Below, piece after piece: positions 26,585 to 33,613 of a stretch of 64,000 nucleotides of DNA. Position numbers and translations under genes: made by a program. Origin of the DNA: Agromyces ramosus (GTDB taxonomy: Bacteria > Actinomycetota > Actinomycetes > Actinomycetales > Microbacteriaceae). The notes under the pieces are model-generated. The model was not told the DNA's origin, searched no databases, and was given only the letters and a program-made list of their open reading frames with translations. Location of the stretch: positions 124,001 through 188,000 of the forward strand of contig NZ_JAUSYY010000001.1 of the NCBI RefSeq assembly GCF_030817175.1, given 5' to 3'. Every line of letters starts with the position of its first letter. Position 1 is the first letter of the stretch.

Positions 26585-27205
26585 ATGGCTTCCTCGAGCG
26601 ACCGTCTGGTCTGGATCGACTGTGAGATGACCGGGCTCGACCTCGACATCGACGAGCTGGTCGAGATCGCCGTCGTGATCACCGACTACGACCTGAACCC
26701 CGTCGATGCAGGGCTCAGCATCGTGATCAAGCCCGATGCGAGTGCACTCGAGTCCATGGGCGAGTTCGTCCGCACGATGCACACGCAATCGGGCCTCATC
26801 GAAGAGATCCCCAACGGGGTCAGCGTCGCCGAAGCCGAGTACGAAGTCCTCGAATACGTCCTCAAGCATGTCCCCGAAGAGCAGCGGGCGCCGATCGCCG
26901 GCAACTCCATCGGCACCGACCGCGCCTTCCTCGCGAAGTACATGCCGCGCCTCGACTCGCACCTGCACTACCGAAGCGTCGATGTGTCCTCCATCAAGGA
27001 GCTCGCGAAGCGCTGGTACCCCCGCGCGTACTTCAATTCCCCGGCGAAGAACGGCGGCCACCGCGCCCTCGCCGACATCCTCGAGTCCATCCGCGAACTG
27101 CACTACTACCGGCGCGCCGTCTTCATCGCCGAGCCAGGGCCGACGAGCCACGAGCTGCAGTCCCTCGCGACCGAGGTCGTGCACGAGTTCGACCAGAAGG
27201 TGTAG
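26585..27205 (+). CDS. orn: Oligoribonuclease
   Basis: A 206-residue 3'-5' exoribonuclease of the DEDDh family. It degrades 2-5-mer RNAs and pGpG to mononucleotides and is usually essential in actinobacteria. Motifs are Asp12/Glu14 in WIDCEMTGLD, the second Asp in GNSIGTDRAFLAKYMP, and the His/Asp pair in GGHRALADI. TAGACT at 26573-26578 lies 6 nt before the ATG, indicating a leaderless mRNA. It sits between tRNA-Arg and tRNA-His, consistent with an RNA-metabolism neighbourhood. Confidence 0.97.
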   Translation: MASSSDRLVWIDCEMTGLDLDIDELVEIAVVITDYDLNPVDAGLSIVIKPDASALESMGEFVRTMHTQSGLIEEIPNGVSVAEAEYEVLEYVLKHVPEEQRAPIAGNSIGTDRAFLAKYMPRLDSHLHYRSVDVSSIKELAKRWYPRAYFNSPAKNGGHRALADILESIRELHYYRRAVFIAEPGPTSHELQSLATEVVHEFDQKV

Positions 27206-27247
27206 TAGGCTCTTTGAGTTGCCTGATTGCGTCAGCGATCGACACAT

Positions 27248-27321
27248 GGTGGGTATAGCTCAGTTGGCAGAGCGCCTGGTTGTGGTCCAGGAGGTCGCGG
27301 GTTCAAGCCCCGTTACTCACC
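27248..27321 (+). tRNA. tRNA-His (anticodon GTG)
   Basis: The acceptor GTGGGTA pairs with TACTCAC, and an encoded extra G at 27248 (G-1) faces C73 at 27321, the identity feature of tRNA-His. The anticodon stem CCTGG/CCAGG encloses TTGTGGT with GTG, and the T-stem GCGGG/CCCGT closes TTCAAGC. CCA is not encoded. A degenerate copy of its 3' part follows immediately. Confidence 0.96.
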
Positions 27322-27326
27322 CCAAT

Positions 27327-27392
27327 AGCGCCTGGTCGTGGTGCAGATTCGAAGAACAGGTCGCGGGCTCGAACCCGTTGCTCACCCCCAAT
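27327..27392 (+). pseudogene. Degenerate tandem copy of the 3' half of tRNA-His
   Basis: Bases 27327-27392 align along their whole length with 27271-27326 (tRNA-His 3' part plus CCCAAT). They share AGCGCCTGGT, GTGGT, CAG, AGGTCGCGGG, TCGAACCC/TCAAGCCCC and CTCACC...CAAT, with about 10 inserted bases (ATTCGAAGAA) after the anticodon stem and several substitutions. The copy begins at the base after the original unit ends, so it is a decayed tandem duplication. It has no acceptor 5' strand or D-arm and cannot be a functional tRNA. Confidence 0.85.
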
Positions 27393-27435
27393 GCACGTCT
27401 CGGGTTCATCCCGATTCTCCCGATCGGAGCAGGTC

Positions 27436-27783
27436 GTGGAACTCGATGCCGAAGCGTTCGAAGCGATCGTCGTCGATGAGCTCGACCAGCTTCCCGACGA
27501 CATGGTCGACGGCCTCGAGAACATCGTGTTCGTCGTCGAAGACCGCCCCGAAGACGGCTCGCTCGACCTCCTCGGCCTGTATGACGGCTGGGCCCTCACC
27601 GAGCGCGACCGCTACGGCTTCGGTGAGATGCCCGATCGCATCGTCCTCTACCGCGAGCCGCTGCTCGCCATCTCCGCCGACGAGCAGGAGCTCCGTGAAG
27701 AGATCCACGTCACGCTCGTGCACGAGATCGCGCACTTCTACGGCATCGACGACGCCCGCCTTCACGAGCTGGGCTGGGCCTGA
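27436..27783 (+). CDS. Minimal zincin-like metallopeptidase family protein
   Basis: A 115-residue soluble protein of the small 'possibl zinc metallopeptidase' family (zincin_1-like). The HExxH motif is in LVHEIAHFYGIDDARLHELGW; its spacing H-E-x2-H-x2-G-I-D with a downstream His is the family hallmark. An acidic N-terminal half (DELDQLPDDMVDGLENIVFVVED) precedes it. Substrates are unknown. I chose GTG 27436, preceded by GGAG; an ATG at 27391 would start within the tRNA remnant. It is upstream of the DD-peptidase homologue. Confidence 0.88.
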   Translation: MELDAEAFEAIVVDELDQLPDDMVDGLENIVFVVEDRPEDGSLDLLGLYDGWALTERDRYGFGEMPDRIVLYREPLLAISADEQELREEIHVTLVHEIAHFYGIDDARLHELGWA

Positions 27784-27807
27784 CCCGGCTCGGGTTAGCC
27801 TGATTCC

Positions 27808-29109
27808 ATGACTCTGAACCCCGGCCGAATCGTCGGCATCGCCCTCGGCGCCATCGCGATCCTCGGCGTCGGCGTCTACGGGCCCGCGATGCTCCTGGGG
27901 CCGCTCCCCGCCGTCGCGGTGCAGATCGACGACGCCGCCGTCGCGGCATCCGGGCAGACGGCGACGACGCCGATCAGCTTGCCCGACACGGGTTCGAGCG
28001 CCCTCGCGCTCGTCGCCGACGACGCATCCGCGCAGACGCTCGCGCTCGCCGGCGATCCGGCCGCCGTGCCCATCGGCGGCGCCGCGAAGCTCGTCACCGT
28101 GCTCGCCACCCTCGACGCCCTGCCGCTTCCCCTGCCCGCTGACGGCGACGGACCGGGCATCAAGATCGGGCCAGACGACTACACCGACTACCTGCGGCAC
28201 GCAGCAGAGGGATCGAGGGTGCTCCAGGTCTCGCCCGGCGAAACGTGGTCGGAGCGCGACGTCATCCGCGCCGTCCTGCTCGCCTCGAGCAACAATCACG
28301 CCGACACGCTCGTGCGGTGGGCGTTCGGCGGCGTCGAGTCCTATGTCGAGGCCGCCAACGCCTGGCTCGCTGACAATGGCTTCACGGCGACCCGCGTCGA
28401 CGACGCCACCGGCCTCTCGGGCGACAACGTCGGCACGGCGGAAGAGGTCACGCGCCTCGCTGCACTCGTGCTCGCCAATCCCGAGCTCGCGGAGATGTAC
28501 GGTGAGTCGGCCGATTCCGACACTGGAACCCCGGCCCCATCGACTCCGGGCGCAGCCACGCCGCGCAACGTTCCCGACGTCGTCGCCCACCCGATCGGTG
28601 TCGGCGTTCGCGCACTGGCACGCAGTTTCACCGACCAAGCGGGCGTGACGTTCATCTACACCTCGATGGTGCCCGTCGCCGAGGGCGAGCAACCGCGCCG
28701 CGTCGTCGGCGCCATGCTGTTGATGCCCGACTACGAGACGCTCGACCCGGCCGTCATCGCGACGCTCGATTCAGCGGCGGTCGCGGCACAGCCCGTCACC
28801 GTCATCACCGCCGGAACGCGCTACGGAAGCATCGAGTCCGCCTGGGGCGAGCGCGCCGAGCTCGTCGCATCAGTCGATCGAGCGGATGCCTCGTGGGGCT
28901 CCGCGCGCGGCGAGGCATCCGTCACCGTCGAGTCGTTCACGACCGCGCCCGCCGGCCGTGATGTCGGTCGCGTCAGTGTGCCGTCGGCCGCCGGCGACCT
29001 CGCGTCGCCGCTTCAGCTGACCGACGCCATCCGCGACCCCGGACCCTTCTGGCGCCTGATGAACCCGATCCCGCTCGTGGGCGCATTCTTCGCCGGTCAA
29101 GAGGGCTGA
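27808..29109 (+). CDS. D-Ala-D-Ala carboxypeptidase homologue, probably inactive
   Basis: A 433-residue membrane-anchored protein with one N-terminal helix (about 8-31) followed by a serine-type DD-peptidase/beta-lactamase-like fold. The expected SxxK nucleophile motif reads G91-A-A-K94, so the catalytic serine is missing. The SxN motif S160-S-N162 (LLASSNNHADTL) is kept, and the KTG box reads DQAGV. It is therefore likely a peptidoglycan-binding or regulatory pseudoenzyme. TAGCCT at 27796-27801 is 6 nt before the ATG (leaderless). Alternatively it is a divergent active enzyme using another residue. Confidence 0.82.
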   Translation: MTLNPGRIVGIALGAIAILGVGVYGPAMLLGPLPAVAVQIDDAAVAASGQTATTPISLPDTGSSALALVADDASAQTLALAGDPAAVPIGGAAKLVTVLATLDALPLPLPADGDGPGIKIGPDDYTDYLRHAAEGSRVLQVSPGETWSERDVIRAVLLASSNNHADTLVRWAFGGVESYVEAANAWLADNGFTATRVDDATGLSGDNVGTAEEVTRLAALVLANPELAEMYGESADSDTGTPAPSTPGAATPRNVPDVVAHPIGVGVRALARSFTDQAGVTFIYTSMVPVAEGEQPRRVVGAMLLMPDYETLDPAVIATLDSAAVAAQPVTVITAGTRYGSIESAWGERAELVASVDRADASWGSARGEASVTVESFTTAPAGRDVGRVSVPSAAGDLASPLQLTDAIRDPGPFWRLMNPIPLVGAFFAGQEG

Positions 29110-29135
29110 GCGCGGAGTTCGGCGCGCCCGACGCG

Positions 29136-29393
29136 TCAGTCGTTCTCTTCGTCGGACTCGACAGGGTCGGAGTCGCCGGCATCGAAGCGGAAGCGCACCC
29201 GCAGCTGCCCGTTGACGTGGTGCTCGTCGATCGCGTCGTACCAGAACACCGATTCGAGGCCGTCGACCGCGGCGACCATGCCGACACGCGACTCGGGCTT
29301 ACCGCCCACGAGGATGCGATGCTCGAAGTCGCCCTCGAGGGGGCCGTCGACGAACTCGGCGACATACTGCGTTCCAGCCGTGTCTGCGCTCAT
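29136..29393 (-). CDS. Small conserved hypothetical protein
   Basis: An 85-residue acidic protein with no membrane segment or cysteines, rich in beta-type sequence (QYVAEFVDGPLEGDFEHRILVGG), and ending in an Asp/Glu run. No family recognised. TACGGT at 29400-29405 lies 6 nt before the ATG, a leaderless start that supports it as a real gene. It converges with the DD-peptidase homologue. Confidence 0.7.
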   Translation of the reverse strand: MSADTAGTQYVAEFVDGPLEGDFEHRILVGGKPESRVGMVAAVDGLESVFWYDAIDEHHVNGQLRVRFRFDAGDSDPVESDEEND

Positions 29394-29475
29394 ACCTCTA
29401 CCGTAGTCCTCGGCACTCCCGGGCGGCAGGCGGGCGCCGCCACGGTTCGCCGATGGCGATCACGGCACCGGCTGC

Positions 29476-30078
29476 TCACATCGCAGTCGCGCTGACGCGC
29501 ACGGTCGCACGCGCGGCCGGTGCAGTGCGTCGCACATAGTGGCGCCATTGACGCTCCCACAGGTCCCAGAACGGGTCGTACGCGCCGCCGTCCCGGCCGA
29601 GGGCGCGCCGCTTGCGCACCACGTCGGCCGCATCGATCCACACCCTCACGGTGCCGGATGCCGCTCCCCCGACCTCGAAGGCACCGCAGCCCTCCACGAT
29701 GAGCGGTGAGCCCGGACGAAGCCGAACGAGGTCGGCGGGTGCCCCCCGCGCCCAGTCCCATCGGCGCCAGGTGCCCACAGCTCCGCGCCGCACCGGCGGT
29801 ACGAGCGTGCGCGCGAGCTCGAGGCCGGCCCGCTCGAGCCCCGACCAGCCCGGATAGGCGTCATCGAGGCGCACGAGCGCTGGCGGGCCGCCGGGCCACG
29901 ACGCGGAGAGGGCGTCGGCCAGCGTGCTCTTGCCCGCACCGCTCGGCCCGTCGATCAGCACGAGCGGGCGACGGATGCCGCGGACCGCATCGAGCACGGC
30001 GCGCACCGACGCGGCGGCGACTCGCGGGTCCGCGATGGCGTTGATCGTCGTCGCTTCCGCCCCCACGGCGCGCGTCAC
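29476..30078 (-). CDS. P-loop kinase-like protein at the end of the thiamine ECF operon
   Basis: A 200-residue cytosolic protein with Walker A GPSGAGKST (44-52), a DDAYPGW substrate-loop Asp pair near 72, VEGCGAF as a Walker-B-like strand, and a C-terminal RKRRALGRDG lid with WDLWERQWRHYV. This layout resembles small nucleoside/uridine-type kinases. Translation starts at GTG 30078, overlapping the ecfT stop (GTGA), so it belongs to the TPP-riboswitch operon. I infer a kinase for a salvaged thiamine precursor. The substrate is unproven. Confidence 0.8.
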   Translation of the reverse strand: MTRAVGAEATTINAIADPRVAAASVRAVLDAVRGIRRPLVLIDGPSGAGKSTLADALSASWPGGPPALVRLDDAYPGWSGLERAGLELARTLVPPVRRGAVGTWRRWDWARGAPADLVRLRPGSPLIVEGCGAFEVGGAASGTVRVWIDAADVVRKRRALGRDGGAYDPFWDLWERQWRHYVRRTAPAARATVRVSATAM

Positions 30079-30884
30079 GCCCACACCGGGTGGAACGTTC
30101 CGGCCCACACGGCGATCGCGATGGACGTCGCCGCGATCACCGCCGCGATCACGAGGAGCACCGCATCCGAGGCACCCACTCGTGACTGCCTCGCCCACGT
30201 GCGCGGGATATCGGATCCGAAGCCGCGCGCCTCCATGGCGGTGGCGAGCTTGCTGCCGCGGCGGATGGCGAGCACGAGCAGTGCGAACGCCATCGTCGCG
30301 ACGCGACGCACCGCACCGTGGTCGCCGATGCCGCGTGCCCGGCGCGAGAGCGCCATTGCACGCCAGTCCTCGACGAAGAGGCCGACGAGGCGCGTCGCCG
30401 CGAGGGCCCCGAGGACGAACCGTGCCGGCAGGTGCGCGATCTGCGCAAGGCCGTCGGCGAGGTCGGTCGGGTCGACGCGGAGGAAGAGCAATGCAGCCGG
30501 CAGGCCGATCGCGAGCACGCGGACGGTGACCGCGACGGCGAGCTCGATCGATCCGTCGGTGATGCTGGCGAGCCAGAAGCTCCAATACTCGGTGCCCTCG
30601 GGGCGTCCGTACAACAGCATGCTGACACCGGCGATCGGCGCCGCGATGAGGATCGGCCACGTGCGCGCGACCAGGAGCCGCGGCGTCACGCCGGCGAGGG
30701 CGAAGAGCACGAGCTGGATCCCGAGGGCGACAGCGGCGCTCAGCCAGTCGACGGTGAGCAGGAGCGGCGTCGTGAGCACCATCACCGCCGCGAGACGGGT
30801 CACCGGGTTGACGCCGTCGATGAACCGGAGCCGCGGCGCATCCGGAAGCATGCCGACGGCCGGCTCGGTCAGCTGTGCGCTCAT
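30075..30884 (-). CDS. ecfT: ECF transporter transmembrane subunit EcfT
   Basis: A 269-residue membrane subunit (YkoC-like). Several hydrophobic helices lie in the first half, and the coupling helix signature REARGFGSDIPR-like (AMEARGFGSDIPRTW) contacts the ATPases. It overlaps the fused ATPase gene by ATGA upstream and the kinase gene by GTGA downstream. In an ECF transporter it couples ATP hydrolysis to release of vitamin from the S-component, here YkoE. Confidence 0.93.
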   Translation of the reverse strand: MSAQLTEPAVGMLPDAPRLRFIDGVNPVTRLAAVMVLTTPLLLTVDWLSAAVALGIQLVLFALAGVTPRLLVARTWPILIAAPIAGVSMLLYGRPEGTEYWSFWLASITDGSIELAVAVTVRVLAIGLPAALLFLRVDPTDLADGLAQIAHLPARFVLGALAATRLVGLFVEDWRAMALSRRARGIGDHGAVRRVATMAFALLVLAIRRGSKLATAMEARGFGSDIPRTWARQSRVGASDAVLLVIAAVIAATSIAIAVWAGTFHPVWA

Positions 30885-32398
30885 GCTGCGCCACCGAGCG
30901 GGCGCGACACGACGGTCTCATCGGATGCCGCGAGCTCGAGCCGATGCTCGCCGAGCATCTCGCGGAACGCCGTGTCATGCGTCACCGAGAGGAGCGTGAC
31001 GCCGTCGTCGACGAGTTCGCGTAGGAGCCGCACGAGCTCGAGCCACGTGATCCGGTCCTGTCCGAAGGTCGGTTCGTCGAGGATCACGACGCGTGGGCGG
31101 GCGACGAGCACGGCGGCGACCGACAGTCGCCGCTGCTCGCCTCCCGACAACGTGAAGGGATTCGCTCCCGCCAGCCGATCGAGGCGGAGCCGGGCGAGCA
31201 CCTCGTCGGCGCGGTTCTCGATCTCGGCTTGTGGCAGGCCGAGCGCGCGCGGCGCCACCGCGACCTCGCCCCGCACGGTCGACGAGACGAACTGGTGCTC
31301 GGGCTCCTGGAAGACCGTGCCGATGCGGGTGAGCAGGTCTCGCGAGCGCCACCGGATGGGAGCGGCCGCGAGACCCGCCGCGAGCGAATCGGATGCCGCG
31401 ACGCGACCGGCGAGCGGGGTCAGCAGCCCGCCCAGGGTGAGCGCCAGCGTCGACTTGCCGGCACCGTTCGGTCCTGACAGCACCGTGGAGCGTCCCTCGG
31501 GGAGCACGAGGTCGAGTCCCGCGCGCACGACCGCGCCCGGGCGCCGTCCGACCCCGAGCTGCTCGCCGGAGAGGAACGGCTCGATCGGACCCCGGCTCGC
31601 GGCATCCGACGCGCCGATGACCGGAACAGGGACGCCCGGCACCCAGACGCCCGCGGCGAGGAGGGCATCCCGGTGCCGATCGAGCACCTCCGACGGCGAC
31701 CCGTCTGCGATGAGCCGCCCATCGCCGCCGAGCACGATCACCCGGTCGACGAGGTCCACCCAGACGTCGACCCGGTGCTCGACGACCACGAACGTGGCAC
31801 GCGTGCGATCGAGTACGCGAGCGACGGCGTCGCGCACCTCGGCGACGCCTGACGGGTCGAGGTTCGCGGTGGGCTCGTCGAGGAGCAGGAGGCCCGGCCG
31901 CATTGCGATCGCGCCGGCGAGCGCCAGGCGTTGCTTCTGTCCGCCGGAGAGCGCCGAGGTGGAACGCGAGAGCGGCAGGTCGAGCCCGACGGCCTCGAGC
32001 GCCTCGTCGACGCGTCGCCAGATCTCGTCACGTGGAACGCCGAGGTTCTCGCAACCGAACGCCACGTCGTCGCCGACACGAGCCAGGATCACCTGGGAGT
32101 CGGGGTCCTGCAGCACGAGGCCGGCCTGTCCGCGCGACTCGGCCGCCGGCGCACCGTCGATGAGGAGCTGACCCCGCTCTTCGCCCTCGTCGTCACCGCC
32201 GTGCACGCCGGCGAGGGCGTGCAGGAGCGAGGACTTGCCCGAGCCCGACGGACCGAGCAGGAGCACCCGCTCGCCCGGTTCGATCATGAGGTCGATGCCG
32301 TCGATCGCCCACCGGATGCGCCCTGCGTGGCGCCAGCCCCACTCGCGGGCCTCGACGCGGACCGGCCGCGGTGCGAGCGCGGAGTGCGACACCGTCAT
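30881..32398 (-). CDS. Fused double ATPase of ECF transporter (YkoD-like)
   Basis: A 505-residue protein with two ABC cassettes in one chain. The first has Walker A GPSGSGKSS (49-57) and signature LSGGQKQRLALAGA with LLLDEPTANLD. The second has GPNGAGKST near 310 and signature LSGGEQRRLSVA with ILDEPTFGQD. The fusion corresponds to YkoD, partner of YkoE and YkoC in HMP/thiamine uptake. ATG 32398 overlaps the ykoE stop (ATGA); an in-frame extension to 32719 lies inside ykoE and is rejected. Confidence 0.94.
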   Translation of the reverse strand: MTVSHSALAPRPVRVEAREWGWRHAGRIRWAIDGIDLMIEPGERVLLLGPSGSGKSSLLHALAGVHGGDDEGEERGQLLIDGAPAAESRGQAGLVLQDPDSQVILARVGDDVAFGCENLGVPRDEIWRRVDEALEAVGLDLPLSRSTSALSGGQKQRLALAGAIAMRPGLLLLDEPTANLDPSGVAEVRDAVARVLDRTRATFVVVEHRVDVWVDLVDRVIVLGGDGRLIADGSPSEVLDRHRDALLAAGVWVPGVPVPVIGASDAASRGPIEPFLSGEQLGVGRRPGAVVRAGLDLVLPEGRSTVLSGPNGAGKSTLALTLGGLLTPLAGRVAASDSLAAGLAAAPIRWRSRDLLTRIGTVFQEPEHQFVSSTVRGEVAVAPRALGLPQAEIENRADEVLARLRLDRLAGANPFTLSGGEQRRLSVAAVLVARPRVVILDEPTFGQDRITWLELVRLLRELVDDGVTLLSVTHDTAFREMLGEHRLELAASDETVVSRPLGGAA

Positions 32399-33033
32399 AC
32401 CCGCTCGGTGACGTCCCGCCCTGCGGCGAAACGGTGCAGTGCGCCGGTCGCCGCGAGCGCGCGTACCACGACCCAGCCGAGGAGACCGGCGAGGAGTGCG
32501 CCCGAGGCCACGACGGCCACGAAGTAAAGGCCGAGGAACTCGGCGGACTTCTGCAGGTTGCCCGACAGGAACAGCTCGAGCGTCCATGCGGCGGCGCCGG
32601 CTGCCGCGCCCGCGAGCATGGCCTGGAGCACGCCGAAACGCTTGTAGGCGAACACGGCGAAGACGAGCTCGGCGCCGAGGCCCTGCACGACCCCGGAATA
32701 GATCGTCTCGATCCCCCACTGGTTGCCGACGAGCGCCGAGACGACCGCGGCGAGCAGCTCCACGTAGAGCGCCGCACCGGGCTTGCGGATGACGAGCCCG
32801 CCGATCACGCCGCCGATGAGCCAGAGGCCGACGGCGATGCCGCCGAGCCCCGGGGTCACGGCGTCGGCCGCGGAGAACCAGGCGTAGCCGACGTTGTTCC
32901 AGAAGAGGAAGACGAGGCCGGTGGCGACGCCGATGACACTCGCCACGACGATGTCGACGACCCGCCAGCGGAAGCGTCGCGCCCCGGTGTCGACGGAGGA
33001 TTCGGATTCGGATGCGGTGACGGTTGCGTGCAC
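32395..33033 (-). CDS. ykoE: ECF transporter S-component for thiamine/HMP (YkoE family)
   Basis: A 212-residue membrane protein with six hydrophobic helices and YkoE-type motifs: FWNNVGYAWFS in helix 1, GGLVIRKPGAALYVELLAA, and GNQWGIETIYSGVVQGLGAELVF. It should bind the thiamine pyrimidine precursor HMP or thiamine. It starts at GTG 33033 with AAAGGG about 9 nt upstream. The 5' leader contains a TPP riboswitch, giving repression by thiamine pyrophosphate. First gene of a four-gene, fully overlapping operon. Confidence 0.94.
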   Translation of the reverse strand: MHATVTASESESSVDTGARRFRWRVVDIVVASVIGVATGLVFLFWNNVGYAWFSAADAVTPGLGGIAVGLWLIGGVIGGLVIRKPGAALYVELLAAVVSALVGNQWGIETIYSGVVQGLGAELVFAVFAYKRFGVLQAMLAGAAAGAAAWTLELFLSGNLQKSAEFLGLYFVAVVASGALLAGLLGWVVVRALAATGALHRFAAGRDVTERV

Positions 33034-33085
33034 TGTTCGTGCCCTTTCAGTTCGAGGAAAGAGGCACGGGAATTGAGATGTGATG

Positions 33086-33172
33086 CCCTCCCTGCGCTGG
33101 CATGACCCAGATCAGGTTCGACGGTCGAAGGTTGAGAACCTTCCTCTCAGCCCGGCTCACCGGACTCCCGTG
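33086..33172 (-). promoter_or_regulatory. TPP riboswitch (THI element)
   Basis: Read leftwards, the leader contains CGGGAGTCCGGTGAGC, CTGAGAGG, ACCTGATCTGGGTCATGCC and AGCGCAGGGAG, which together are the conserved THI-box core. The variable P3 arm is GAAGGTT/AACCTTC. It binds thiamine pyrophosphate and should switch off the YkoE operon when TPP is plentiful. CACGGGA at its 5' edge can pair with TCCCGTG at 33065-33071 beyond the 3' edge, a possible expression-platform helix. Confidence 0.95.
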
Positions 33173-33182
33173 TTCGCTCACG

Positions 33183-33188
33183 AGTATA
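33183..33188 (-). promoter_or_regulatory. -10 element of the thiamine uptake operon
   Basis: TATACT on the minus strand, placing transcription start near 33176, just before the riboswitch aptamer. No clear -35 was identified. Confidence 0.55.
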
Positions 33189-33235
33189 CGCCGCGTCGAG
33201 GACGACGGCGCTCGAGTGCGTCGCTTCGTGACCGC

Positions 33236-33583
33236 TCAGTGCTTGAGCGCGCGGATGACCGCCTTCAGCGCCTTGCCGGTGACCCATACGAGCGGGGTCG
33301 CCACGAGCAGCAGTCCGATGAGGTTCGGTTCGAACCGCACGTCGCCGCCGCGACCGACGTATGCACCGAGCGGAATGGAGATGCCGCCGCCGCCGCCACC
33401 GCTGCCCTGGCCGTGCAGGTCGCTGGCAGCGCGATCGCCGCTGCCGCTGCCTGCGCCGAAGCCGTAGTAGCCGAGTGCGACCGGAACGACCGTGGCTCCG
33501 CCGATGTCGATCCTCTCGCCGTACGACGTCTTCACGCCGACGCCGGCGACGGTCTCTGCGAGTTCCAGTACGAGTTCAGCCAT
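33236..33583 (-). CDS. GerW/YtfJ-family protein
   Basis: A 115-residue protein of the GerW (YtfJ) sporulation-protein family. The N-terminal KTSYGERIDIGGATVVPVA block is characteristic, followed by a Gly/Ser-rich loop and a basic C-terminal amphipathic helix. In Bacillus the family is linked to spore germination, but homologues are common in non-sporulating actinobacteria with unknown role. TAGCGT at 33591-33596 is 7 nt from the ATG (leaderless). Confidence 0.85.
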   Translation of the reverse strand: MAELVLELAETVAGVGVKTSYGERIDIGGATVVPVALGYYGFGAGSGSGDRAASDLHGQGSGGGGGGISIPLGAYVGRGGDVRFEPNLIGLLLVATPLVWVTGKALKAVIRALKH

Positions 33584-33613
33584 GCCGGCAACGCTACTCG
33601 CGGACGCCGCGGT

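Noticed and set aside
27248..27392. Integrated element at tRNA-His
   Set aside because: A duplicated tRNA end is present, but no integrase, excisionase or foreign composition lies beside or between the copies.
30881..32719. Longer N-terminus for the fused EcfA
   Set aside because: The additional 107 codons lie inside ykoE in another frame; ATG 32398 has the ATGA overlap seen at the other junctions.
30075..33033. Cobalt or biotin specificity for the ECF transporter
   Set aside because: The upstream element is a TPP riboswitch and the S-component has YkoE motifs, so thiamine or its pyrimidine precursor is far more likely.
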